Assembly (NCBI RefSeq): GCF_024498955.1
Contig: NZ_CP093311.1
Location: forward strand, 2,108,001-2,172,000
Origin: Thermomonas paludicola
GTDB taxonomy: Bacteria > Pseudomonadota > Gammaproteobacteria > Xanthomonadales > Xanthomonadaceae
Length of the DNA: 64,000 nt
Reading direction: 5' to 3'
Shown: in pieces, positions 1 to 8,105 of the stretch
Layout: each line of letters opens with the position of its first letter
Numbering within the stretch: position 1 is the stretch's first letter
Made by a program: the position numbers and the translations under genes
Notes under the pieces: generated by a model
Told to the model about the DNA's origin: nothing
The model's database searches: none
The model's input: the letters and a program-made list of their open reading frames with translations, nothing else

Positions 1-265
1 GCACACTTTTGAAGGTCTGGTTGTTCTTGATGAGCGCGCAGGTCTGATACCCGTCCAGGCGCGGCATCATGATGTCCACGAAAATGATCTGCGGATTGTG
101 GTCGGCAATCTTCGACAGTGCCTCAAAGCCGTCGGTCGCGGTGGCAACCTCGCAGCCTTCCCGCGCCAGCAACGTCTCCGCCGTGCGACGGATCGTCCTG
201 GAATCATCAATGACCATCACCCTCAACCCCTGGAGGCTGATGCCTGCATCGTCCTGCTGCGCCAT
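1..265 (-). CDS. pilG: Type IV pilus response regulator PilG (partial)
   Basis: About 88 N-terminal residues are visible; the C-terminus lies beyond the left edge. It is a CheY-like receiver domain: an acidic pocket in VMVIDDSRTIRRTAETLL, the phosphoacceptor Asp in IIFVDIMMPRLDGYQT, and the ALIKNNQTFKSV stretch typical of PilG. In Pseudomonas and xanthomonads PilG is the receiver of the Pil-Chp chemosensory pathway that controls extension of type IV pili and twitching motility. It is divergent from gshB, the arrangement known around pilG in those groups, so pilH-pilI-pilJ probably follow outside the window. The start is the ATG at 265. PilH is the main alternative, but the ETLL and NNQTFKS segments favour PilG. 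Confidence 0.88.
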   Translation of the reverse strand, partial: MAQQDDAGISLQGLRVMVIDDSRTIRRTAETLLAREGCEVATATDGFEALSKIADHNPQIIFVDIMMPRLDGYQTCALIKNNQTFKSV

Positions 266-421
266 GTAATCCCCTTGCGCGATCGTTATTCGCCGCGCCA
301 GCGCGCGATATGGCTATCTTTATCCGAGTCCGTGGCCGGCATGTCAAGCACCATTGCGCAGATCGGAAGGCGGGGGCGGCTGCCTGCTACCATCCCGGCA
401 CCCTGCCCGGGACACTGGAAA

Positions 422-1384
422 ATGCCACAAGCAGCGCCACTCGACGTCGTGGTCGTCATGGATCCGATCGGGTTCATCAAAACCGCCAAGGACTCCACCT
501 TCGCCATGCTGCTGGAAGCCCAGCGCCGTGGCCACCGCCTGCACTACGTGCGCCCGGGCGGACTGGCGGTGCGCGACGCCCGGGCGATCGCCCGCGCCGC
601 GCCACTGCAGGTGCGCGAACGGGCAGGCGACCACCACACGCTGGGCGACTGGTCCGACCTCGTGTTCGGCCCCGGCCACGTGGTGCTGATGCGCACCGAT
701 CCGCCGGTGGATGCCAACTATCTGCATGACACCCAGATCCTGGACCTGGCCAACCGGCAAGGCGCGCTGGTGGTGAACAACCCGCAGGGGCTGCGCGATT
801 TCAACGAAAAGCTGACCGCACTGCACTTCCCGCAATGTTGCCCACCGACGCTGGTCAGCCGCGACAACGCCGCACTCAAGGCCTTCGTCAACGCGCAGGG
901 CGAGGCGGTGCTCAAGCCGCTGGACGGCATGGGCGGGCGCTCGATCTTCCGCGCCCGCGCCGCCGAGCCGAACCTCAACGTGATCCTGGAAACCCTGACC
1001 GACGGCGGCCGTCACCTGGCGATGGCGCAGCGCTACTTGCCCGAAATCGCGCAGGGCGACAAGCGCATCCTGCTGGTGGATGGCGAGCCGGTGGACTATT
1101 GCCTGGCGCGGATCCCGCAGGGCGACGAATTTCGCGGCAATCTCGCCGCAGGCGGGCGCGGTGAAGGCCGCCCGCTGAGCGAGCGTGACCGCTGGATCGC
1201 GGCGCAGGTCGGCCCGGAGATGCAGCGGCGCGGCATGCTGTTCGTGGGCCTGGACGTGATCGGCGACTACCTCACCGAGGTCAACGTCACCAGCCCCACC
1301 TGCATCCGCGAATTGGACGCGCAGTTCGGGCTGAACATCGCCGGGCTGCTGTTCGACCGCATCGAAGCCATTGCCCACCGCTGA
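422..1384 (+). CDS. gshB: Glutathione synthetase
   Basis: Predicted 320-residue cytoplasmic ATP-grasp ligase joining gamma-glutamylcysteine and glycine, the second step of glutathione synthesis. The N-terminus VVVMDPIGFIKTAKDSTFAM matches the GshB start region; the ATP-grasp core includes VLKPLDGMGGRSIFR near residue 164 and the C-terminal metal and substrate loop EVNVTSPTCIRELD near residue 286. The reading frame stays open upstream to 98, but the ATG at 422 gives the normal family length (about 316) and begins right at the conserved domain. It is divergent from pilG, and its stop overlaps the start of the following tonB-like gene by one base, suggesting co-transcription. Confidence 0.95.
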   Translation: MPQAAPLDVVVVMDPIGFIKTAKDSTFAMLLEAQRRGHRLHYVRPGGLAVRDARAIARAAPLQVRERAGDHHTLGDWSDLVFGPGHVVLMRTDPPVDANYLHDTQILDLANRQGALVVNNPQGLRDFNEKLTALHFPQCCPPTLVSRDNAALKAFVNAQGEAVLKPLDGMGGRSIFRARAAEPNLNVILETLTDGGRHLAMAQRYLPEIAQGDKRILLVDGEPVDYCLARIPQGDEFRGNLAAGGRGEGRPLSERDRWIAAQVGPEMQRRGMLFVGLDVIGDYLTEVNVTSPTCIRELDAQFGLNIAGLLFDRIEAIAHR

Positions 1385-2271
1385 TGGCTGCACAGGCTGC
1401 CCCGCCGGCGCTGCCCGCACCGCGCCTCGGTGAAGTCGAGAGGCTGCGCGCCACCGTGGTGCTGTCGCTGCTGCTGCACGCGATGGTGATCCTGGGCATC
1501 GGCTTTTCGGTGGAGGATGCCGCGCCGCTGGTCCCTACCCTGGACGTGATCCAGACCCGCACGCAGACGCCGCTGACCCCGGCGCAGGCGGATTTCCTCG
1601 CCCAGGCCAACAACCAGGGCGGCGGCGAGCAGGACACGAGCAGTCGCCCCGGCGCGCCGCAGGCCGGCCCTCTGCCGCAGCCCAGGGACGGCCTGGCCCC
1701 GCGGCCACTGCACGCGCAATCGCCAACCCCAAGCCCGCCGCAGGAGGCGCGCGTGGCAGCATCCACCCGCGGCGAGAGGGCATTGCCACAGCCCAGGCCA
1801 ATGGCCGAATCAGCGCCGGATGACCGCCCGCCCGGGCGCGAAAAAATCGACCGCGACATCGAAATGGCCAGACTGGCGGCCGAAATCCAGTTGCGCTCGG
1901 CGGATTATGCCAAGCGGCCGAAGCGCAAGTTTGTCTCCGCCAGCACCAAGGAATATGCATGGGCGCAGTATCTGCGCAGCTGGGTGGCGCGAGTGGAGCG
2001 GGTCGGCAACCTGAACTATCCCGACGAAGCGCGCCGCCGCCATATCGGCGGACTGGTGGTGATCAGCGTGGGCGTGCGCCGCGACGGCAGCGTGGAAAGC
2101 GTGCGCATCGTCCGTTCCAGCAACATCCCGATGCTTGACGATGCCGCAATGCGCATCGTCAAGCTGTCCGAACCATTCGCCCCGCTGCCGAAAACGGCCG
2201 ATGACCCCGACATCCTGCACGTCACCCGAACCTGGCAATTCATGCCCGGCGGCGCGCTGGTGGATCGCTGA
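1384..2271 (+). CDS. TonB-family energy transducer
   Basis: 295-residue protein with the classic TonB layout: short cytoplasmic N-terminus, one membrane anchor around residues 20-42 (VVLSLLLHAMVILGIGFSV), a long proline- and glutamine-rich periplasmic spacer, and a C-terminal TonB domain (about 205-290) with NYPDEARRRHIGGLVVISVG and a DAAMRIVK helix. Such proteins couple the inner-membrane proton gradient, through ExbB/ExbD, to outer-membrane receptors. The start overlaps the gshB stop (TGATG), and this gshB-tonB pairing recurs in xanthomonads. No exbB/exbD lies next to it, so its partner complex and receptor are unknown. It may be one of several TonB paralogues; I therefore give no numbered symbol. 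Confidence 0.88.
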   Translation: MAAQAAPPALPAPRLGEVERLRATVVLSLLLHAMVILGIGFSVEDAAPLVPTLDVIQTRTQTPLTPAQADFLAQANNQGGGEQDTSSRPGAPQAGPLPQPRDGLAPRPLHAQSPTPSPPQEARVAASTRGERALPQPRPMAESAPDDRPPGREKIDRDIEMARLAAEIQLRSADYAKRPKRKFVSASTKEYAWAQYLRSWVARVERVGNLNYPDEARRRHIGGLVVISVGVRRDGSVESVRIVRSSNIPMLDDAAMRIVKLSEPFAPLPKTADDPDILHVTRTWQFMPGGALVDR

Positions 2272-2280
2272 CGCCTGCCT

Positions 2281-2778
2281 TCAGCGATACAGGCAATCGA
2301 CGAGCTTGTTCTCGCTCTGCACCAGGGCATCCAGCGCTTTTTCCCAGCCGCCGGACTTCTGCGTCAGCGGGGTGGGCGCGTCGGTCTGATCGCCACCGAA
2401 TGAACCCGCTGCATCGCCCAGATCCGTCTGGGTGATCTGGAAATAGCCTGGACCCGCGTCGAGCTGCATCCGGCTGCTGATCGCACGTGCCGAAAACACC
2501 GCGCGATAGTCGACGCGCAGAGTGGCGACCAGCTGGCCCTGCTCGGGATCGGCCGACACCACGGTGACGCCCCCCTGCCCGGCCAGGCAGGCTTGCGCCT
2601 GGCTGATGGTCTGCTCTGGCTGGCGCGGGAAGGAATACCTGGACCCCACCATGCGCAGGATCGGACGCGCGTCCTGGTCTGCGGCGACATCGAGGATGCG
2701 GCCATTGAACGGCACGTCCTCGGCCATTACCGGCACTGCTGCCAGCGCCAATGCAAACAGCAACATACTGACCTTCAC
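2281..2778 (-). CDS. Small exported protein of unknown function
   Basis: Predicted 165-residue exported protein that I do not recognise. I chose the GTG at 2778 because a strong Shine-Dalgarno (GGGAGGAG) sits just upstream and because the product then begins with a clean signal peptide (KVSMLLFALALAAVPVMA, cleavage before EDVPFNG); the ATG at 2796 would place six polar residues ahead of it and leave the ribosome site inside the gene. The mature part has two cysteines, one in SQAQACLAG and one in the C-terminal VDCLYR, possibly a disulfide. It converges on the tonB-like gene with only 9 bases between stops and lies downstream of tsaB, divided from it by about 64 bases. A periplasmic location is inferred from the signal peptide only. 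Confidence 0.65.
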   Translation of the reverse strand: MKVSMLLFALALAAVPVMAEDVPFNGRILDVAADQDARPILRMVGSRYSFPRQPEQTISQAQACLAGQGGVTVVSADPEQGQLVATLRVDYRAVFSARAISSRMQLDAGPGYFQITQTDLGDAAGSFGGDQTDAPTPLTQKSGGWEKALDALVQSENKLVDCLYR

Positions 2779-2842
2779 ATCTCCTCCCATTGCCATGAAA
2801 CGGCACAGGCAGGATAGCCAAAACCAATGTCAAGGGGGCATT

Positions 2843-3529
2843 TCACCGCCGCAAGGCCTGCTGCTGGGCCAGCGTCAGCGCCACGTCGTTGCGCAGATAC
2901 GCCGGCTCGACAGACTCGGGGGCCAGCCCCTCGCCACGCGCAAACGCCAATGCGGCCAGCCGGGCCACGTCTGCTGCATGTGGCAACGCCAGCGCATCCA
3001 CGCTGGCCAGGCGCGCGCCAAAGCGGCCTTGCAAGGCGCCATCCGCCGCCGCAAATCCGGTACCAACGCCCTGCCAGTCATCGCCCTGCGGAATATCGGC
3101 AGCCTCCGGCTTGACCACGACTTCCGGGGTGATGGACGCAATGCCGCCGCCATCCCGCTCGAATGTGCCCAGATAGACGTCGCCCATGCGCGCATCCATG
3201 GCCGCGATGCGGCGTGCGCCGGAGCCGCGCATCGCCAGTGCCGCCAACGTGGAGACCGGAATCAGCGGACGCTCCAGCGCCAGCGCAATCCCCTGGGAGA
3301 TGGCGATGGCCAGGCGAACGCCGGTGAACGCCCCCGGCCCGCGCCCGACCGCAATGGCATCCAGCTGGCTGCGACGCATGCCGGCTTCGGCCAGCAGTTG
3401 CTCGGCCCACGGCAGCGCCAATTCGGTGTGCCGGCGCGGCGCGATGTCGAAGCGCTCAAGAACCTGGCCGTCGATCCAGAGCGCGACGGAACACGCTTCG
3501 GTGGCGGTTTCAAATGCAAGCAGTCTCAT
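2843..3529 (-). CDS. tsaB: tRNA t6A biosynthesis protein TsaB
   Basis: 228-residue member of the ASKHA-fold TsaB/YeaZ family. TsaB dimerises with the catalytic subunit TsaD and, with TsaE and TsaC, makes N6-threonylcarbamoyladenosine at position 37 of ANN-decoding tRNAs. Visible signatures are the N-terminal MRLLAFETATEACSVAL strand pair, the RHTELALP loop and the GRGPGAFTGVRLAI motif at residues 62-75. Length fits the family (about 230). It follows yoaA by three bases on the same strand, the same tsaB-yoaA neighbourhood as in Escherichia coli, so the two are probably one transcript. Confidence 0.94.
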   Translation of the reverse strand: MRLLAFETATEACSVALWIDGQVLERFDIAPRRHTELALPWAEQLLAEAGMRRSQLDAIAVGRGPGAFTGVRLAIAISQGIALALERPLIPVSTLAALAMRGSGARRIAAMDARMGDVYLGTFERDGGGIASITPEVVVKPEAADIPQGDDWQGVGTGFAAADGALQGRFGARLASVDALALPHAADVARLAALAFARGEGLAPESVEPAYLRNDVALTLAQQQALRR

Positions 3530-3532
3530 TGA

Positions 3533-5527
3533 TCAATTATCCGCGAAAAACGCTTGTACATCGGCCAATACGCGCGTTTTCGGCAATGGCGGCAGTGAGT
3601 CAAGAAACGTGCGGCCGTAGGATTTCCCGAGCAGGCGCGGGTCACAGAGCACCAGGACGCCGCGATCGGTCTCGGTGCGGATCAAGCGGCCAGCCCCCTG
3701 CTTGAGCGCGATCACCGCCTGCGGCAGCTGTTCGTCCCTGAACGGATTGCCGCCGGCGCGCCGGATGGCGTCCAGCCGCGCCTCGAACACAGGATCATCC
3801 GGCGCCGCAAACGGGAGCTTGTCGATGACCACCACGCTCAGGGCATCGCCGGCCACATCCACGCCCTCGCGGAAGCTGGCCGTGCCCAGCAGCACGCCAT
3901 TGCCGGAGTCGCGGAACCGCTGCAGCAGCACATGGCGCGGCTCGGTGCCCTGCACGAACAACGGCCACGGCGCCTCGCGCAGCAACTCGGCCGCTTCGCG
4001 CAGGGCGCGGTGCGAGGCAAACAGCAGGAAGGCGCGCCCACCCGAGGCGTCCAGGACCGGTCGCAGCGCGTCCAGCAAGGTGACTGTGTAATCGCGCGAA
4101 GCAGGCTCGGGCAAGCCCGGCGGCAGGTAGCACAGCGCCTGCCGGTTCCAATCGAAGGGGCTGGGTTCAAGCAGTTCACGCGCCGCTTCGATCCCAAGCC
4201 GCTGGGCGATGTGATCGAAGCTGCCCGCCACTGCCAACGTGGCGGAAGTGAACACCCACGACGCGTGCGAGGCCTCGCGATGCGCGCGCAGCGGCGCGGC
4301 CACATCGAGCGGCGTGCGCTGCAGGCGAAAGCCACGCGGGGTCAATTCATACCAGTGCACCGAAATGGCGTCAGGCACATTTTCTTCTCGCGGCTTGCCC
4401 CCGGAAAATGTCCCCGACACCATTTCACCCTCGCCCAGCCAGCGCCGCAGGCGCGCCAACTGATCCTTCGCCCGCGCATGGCAGGCGTCCAGGCCGGGGG
4501 CGGCCTGCCGCAATGGCTCCAGTGCATCTTGCAGCACCTGCAGCGCGTGGGCCAGCGCGTGCAACGCCGGCTCCACGTCCACTTCGTCCAGCGCACGCCA
4601 AACAGTGCCGCGTATCGGCAAATTGTCCATCGCCACCCGCAGCGCGCGCGCAGCCGCCTCCAGCGCGCGGGACGGTTCCTGCACGCTGGCCAGCGCGCCG
4701 GAAACGTCCTTGCACTCTGCCATGGCATCGCGCGCCAGCTCCACCAACGGCCGCGCGCCCAAGCCTTCGCCAAAGAACTGTGCGGCCAGCTCGGGCAGCT
4801 GGTGCGCCTCGTCCACCACGAAGGCCTGCGCGCCGGGCAGGATCTCGCCGAAGCCTTCCTGCTTCAGCGCCAGGTCGGCCAGCAACAGGTGGTGATTGAC
4901 CACGACCACATCGGCCGTTTGCGCACGCTGGCGCGCCTGCACCACGAAGCATTCGCCCCAGAACGGGCAGTCGGTGCCCAGGCAATTGTCGGCGGTGGAG
5001 GTCACCAGCGGCAGCAACGGTGAATCTTCCGGCAGCGATTCCAGTTCGGATAGGTCGCCACTGCGCGTGCGCCCGCTCCACGCCACGATGCGCTGGAACT
5101 GCGATACCTGCTCGCGGCTGGAAAAACGCGGCTCGCCCTTGGCCTGGTGCATGCGCTGCAGGCAAAGATAGTTGGAACGACCTTTCAACAACGCGGTTTT
5201 CAGGCCGACGCCAAGCGCATCCCGCACGCGCGGCAAGTCGCGCAAATAGAGCTGGTCCTGCAGCGCGCGGGTGCCGGTACTGATGATCGTCTTCATCCCC
5301 GACAACAGCACGGGCACCAGATAGGCAAAGGTCTTGCCGGTACCGGTGCCGGCTTCGGCCAGCAGCACGCCCCGCTCTTCAAACGCTTCAGCCACCGCTA
5401 CCGCCAACCGCTGCTGCGCCGGGCGCGGGGTGAAGCCTGGCAATGCCTGCGCAAGCGCCGCATCGGCACCCAACACCTCATTGACGGCACGCCCTAGCCG
5501 CGTGCGTGGCGCCTGTTCTGGACTCAC
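3533..5527 (-). CDS. yoaA: DinG/XPD-family iron-sulfur DNA helicase YoaA
   Basis: 664-residue superfamily 2 helicase. Walker A is AGTGTGKT (59-66), the DEAH box is in FVVDEAHQLP (239-242), and motif VI is QGAGRLIRTE. Four cysteines (122, 182, 187, 193) between Walker A and DEAH match the 4Fe-4S cluster of the XPD/DinG group. In E. coli YoaA works with the chi subunit of DNA polymerase III in repair of damaged forks. The start overlaps the mrcB stop (ATGA) and tsaB follows. Residues about 368-389 (GEMVSGTFSGGKPREEN and onward) are encoded by a 65-bp inverted repeat embedded in frame, in a variable region before motif IV; it looks like an insertion that leaves the helicase motifs intact. Confidence 0.92.
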   Translation of the reverse strand: MSPEQAPRTRLGRAVNEVLGADAALAQALPGFTPRPAQQRLAVAVAEAFEERGVLLAEAGTGTGKTFAYLVPVLLSGMKTIISTGTRALQDQLYLRDLPRVRDALGVGLKTALLKGRSNYLCLQRMHQAKGEPRFSSREQVSQFQRIVAWSGRTRSGDLSELESLPEDSPLLPLVTSTADNCLGTDCPFWGECFVVQARQRAQTADVVVVNHHLLLADLALKQEGFGEILPGAQAFVVDEAHQLPELAAQFFGEGLGARPLVELARDAMAECKDVSGALASVQEPSRALEAAARALRVAMDNLPIRGTVWRALDEVDVEPALHALAHALQVLQDALEPLRQAAPGLDACHARAKDQLARLRRWLGEGEMVSGTFSGGKPREENVPDAISVHWYELTPRGFRLQRTPLDVAAPLRAHREASHASWVFTSATLAVAGSFDHIAQRLGIEAARELLEPSPFDWNRQALCYLPPGLPEPASRDYTVTLLDALRPVLDASGGRAFLLFASHRALREAAELLREAPWPLFVQGTEPRHVLLQRFRDSGNGVLLGTASFREGVDVAGDALSVVVIDKLPFAAPDDPVFEARLDAIRRAGGNPFRDEQLPQAVIALKQGAGRLIRTETDRGVLVLCDPRLLGKSYGRTFLDSLPPLPKTRVLADVQAFFADN
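4362..4426. repeat. 65-bp inverted-repeat element inside yoaA
   Basis: Two 23-base arms (4362-4384 and 4404-4426) are inverted copies differing at three positions, separated by a 19-base spacer. The right arm contains TGTCCCCGACACCATTTC (4409-4426), which recurs exactly at 16147-16164 inside hrpA. Arms, spacer and flanks keep the yoaA reading frame. The layout resembles a miniature inverted-repeat element; no transposase is present nearby. Confidence 0.8.
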
Positions 5528-7992
5528 TGCGCGGGCCGCGGCGGCGGCTCGGTCGGTGCCGGCACCTGCTTGCCCGGGTCGCCCCCGCCGAAGAAATTGC
5601 GGATTGCCTGCCCGGCGTGCTGCAGCGGCCCCATGTCGTCGTCCACCGGCGTTTCCGGCAGCGGATTTCCGAATTCATCGAACAGTGGGGGCGGTGCGAA
5701 CACGCATTCCTGATAAGCCGGCGCATGTCCAGCCACGAAGGGGAAGCGGCGCGCGTCCGGGCAATCGGCATCGGTGCTTTGCCCATCCTGCACCCAGCGC
5801 CAGTCGATGCCATCGGCAGACAGCCGCAGCGGGGCGCTTGGCAGCCTCGCGAAGATGTTCGACCACACGCGCATCCCGCCCGTGGCGCCGTACAGGCCGG
5901 TGGGCTGATTCTGGTCGTTGCCGACCCAGACCACCGCCAGATGATCGCCGGTGTAACCGGCAAACCAGCTATCGCGACTGTCATTGCTGGTTCCGGTTTT
6001 TCCTGCCGGTGCCAGTCTGCCCAAGCCGTCGCGGATCAACGCGTGACCGGTGCCGGAAGACACCGCGTACTGCAATGCGCTGCCCACCAGCCGCGCCGCC
6101 ACCGCATCGCCTTTTTGCGCGGGCGGTGCATCGCTGTCATAGCGCTTGATCGTGCGTCCCTGCGCGTCCAGCACACCACGCACCGCGTGCAAGGGCTGGA
6201 TTTCACCGCCGGAGGCCAGGAACTGGTAGAGCTGCGCCATCGCATACGGGCTTTGATCGACCGCACCCAAAATCAGCGATGGCTGCGCTTCAACGGTGAT
6301 CCCCGCCAGCGTGCGCAACAACGTGGCCAACCGCTGCGGCTGCACGTCCATGCCAAGGCGCACCGTGGCCTGGTTGTAGCTTTGCGCCAGCGCGTCCATC
6401 AGGTGCACGCTGCCGTGGCTGCGGCCATCGGAATTGCCGGGCTTCCAGGTGCGCCCCCCGCCAAGGCCAATGCTGATCGGGCCGTCGTCGATGCTGCTGG
6501 CCAGCGACCACCTGTCCGGCTGCGCCAGCGCCAGCAGGTACACGAACGGTTTGAGCAAAGACCCCACCGGCCGGCGCGCATCGACTGCGCGATTGAAGCC
6601 TGGCTCGGTGAAGTTGCGGCTGCCCACCACCGCCAGCACGTCGCCGTTGTGCACGTCGGTCACCACCAGGCCGGCTTCCAGCGGTGGCCGGCCCTTGGTG
6701 CTCAGCGCCCGCAGCGTATTTGCCACGGCGCCCTCGGCATAGCCCTGCGCGGTGGGCGACATCCCGGTCATCACCGCAAGCCCGGCACCCGACAGCTTGT
6801 CGGCCGGGTAATCGCGTGCCAGCTGCTTGCGCACCAGATCCACGTAAGCGGGGAACCGGTTGGCGGCCAGGTTGCCGGCATTTTCGGTGACGCCCAGCGG
6901 CGCCTTGACCGCGCGCTGATACTCGGCGTCGGTGATCAGCCTGGTTTCCCGCATTGCGCCCAGCACGAAATTGCGCCGATCGGTGGCACGCTCGGGGTTG
7001 CGCCGCGGGTTGTACCAGGACGGCCCCTTCACCATGCCGATCAGCAGCGCGATCTGCTCGGTGGACAGGTCCTTCAGCTCTTTGCCGAACCAGAATTCGG
7101 ATGCCGCCGCCACGCCGCGAATCGACTGCGCGCCGCGCTGGCCCAGGTCGACCTGGTTGAAGTAGGCCTCGAGGATGGTGCGCTTGTCATAGCGCGCCTC
7201 CAGCAGCAGGGCGAACAGGATTTCCTTGCCTTTGCGGCTGTAGGTCTGCTCTTTGCCGATGCCCAGCAGCCCGCTGCGCGCAAGTTGCTGGGTCAGCGTG
7301 CTGGCTCCCTGGCGAGTGTCGCCGCCGGATTTCACGTTGACGAACGCGGCGCGCAGCATGCCGCCGATATCGATCCCGATATGGTGGTTGAAATCGCGGT
7401 CTTCCACCGCCTGCAGCCCGGTCACCATCAGCTCGGGCACTTCCTCGATCCGCACCAGCCGGCGTTCTTCCTGATTCTGGCCGTACAGGGTGGCGATCCG
7501 CGCCGGATCCATCCGCGCGCTGCGCAGGTTGCGGCGCCCGGCAATGTCGCGAATGGCGTTGACCTGGCCGGCGGCCAGCGTCACTTCCAGTACGGACGGT
7601 GCTACTCGCCCATCCACGTCGCTGTAACCGCGGCTGGAAATCCGCCAGCGTGCGCCGCTGTGCGCGTAAGTGCCCGCGCGGTGGCCGTCACCGGCGTGAT
7701 AGGACGCCGCATCCAGCTCGCCCTGCAGGGTTTGCGCATCCATCGCCAGCCCTTGCCGCAGCCAGAGTGGCCGCGCGTATACCCGGGTCGGCACCTGCCA
7801 GCGCAGCTTGCCGAAGCGCTCGCCCACCTCGTGGTTGAGGTACAGCAAGTAGGGGATCAGGAACCCCAGCAGCAAGGCGGCACCGAGCAGCCCCCACGTC
7901 AGCAGGCGTCGGCGCCAAACCGGGCCGCCACCCGAGCCGCCTTCGTCATCGTCGTCGCGGCTCTCGTCTTCTTCGTCTTGGATGCGTGGCAT
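5524..7992 (-). CDS. mrcB: Bifunctional penicillin-binding protein 1B
   Basis: 822-residue class A penicillin-binding protein. Order of parts: acidic cytoplasmic tail (EDEESRDDDDEGG-like), a membrane anchor near 29-52, a UB2H-like region (VPTRVYARPLWLRQG), the GT51 glycosyltransferase (AVEDRDFNHHIGID, then GASTLTQQLAR and ILEAYFNQVDLG), then the transpeptidase with the active serine in GSLLKPF, the SYN motif and AGKTGTSND. It polymerises lipid II and cross-links peptidoglycan in the periplasm. The UB2H-like segment, where LpoB binds in E. coli, favours PBP1B over PBP1A. It overlaps yoaA by 4 bases and is divergent from the glycosyltransferase gene. The C-terminus is proline-rich. Confidence 0.93.
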   Translation of the reverse strand: MPRIQDEEDESRDDDDEGGSGGGPVWRRRLLTWGLLGAALLLGFLIPYLLYLNHEVGERFGKLRWQVPTRVYARPLWLRQGLAMDAQTLQGELDAASYHAGDGHRAGTYAHSGARWRISSRGYSDVDGRVAPSVLEVTLAAGQVNAIRDIAGRRNLRSARMDPARIATLYGQNQEERRLVRIEEVPELMVTGLQAVEDRDFNHHIGIDIGGMLRAAFVNVKSGGDTRQGASTLTQQLARSGLLGIGKEQTYSRKGKEILFALLLEARYDKRTILEAYFNQVDLGQRGAQSIRGVAAASEFWFGKELKDLSTEQIALLIGMVKGPSWYNPRRNPERATDRRNFVLGAMRETRLITDAEYQRAVKAPLGVTENAGNLAANRFPAYVDLVRKQLARDYPADKLSGAGLAVMTGMSPTAQGYAEGAVANTLRALSTKGRPPLEAGLVVTDVHNGDVLAVVGSRNFTEPGFNRAVDARRPVGSLLKPFVYLLALAQPDRWSLASSIDDGPISIGLGGGRTWKPGNSDGRSHGSVHLMDALAQSYNQATVRLGMDVQPQRLATLLRTLAGITVEAQPSLILGAVDQSPYAMAQLYQFLASGGEIQPLHAVRGVLDAQGRTIKRYDSDAPPAQKGDAVAARLVGSALQYAVSSGTGHALIRDGLGRLAPAGKTGTSNDSRDSWFAGYTGDHLAVVWVGNDQNQPTGLYGATGGMRVWSNIFARLPSAPLRLSADGIDWRWVQDGQSTDADCPDARRFPFVAGHAPAYQECVFAPPPLFDEFGNPLPETPVDDDMGPLQHAGQAIRNFFGGGDPGKQVPAPTEPPPRPAQ

Positions 7993-8105
7993 TGGCTGGG
8001 CGTGTGGCGGCTGGATGCGACAATGAGTTCAGCCCCGAGTCTAGCGCAGCCGCGGTTGCGCCCATGTGCGGGAGTTCCCTCTTTTCGTGCAGGAGTTGTG
8101 CCCGC

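Noticed and set aside
4409..4426. The shared 18-mer as a regulator binding site
   Set aside because: Both copies are deep inside coding regions and one is part of a longer inverted repeat, so a repeat-element origin explains it better.
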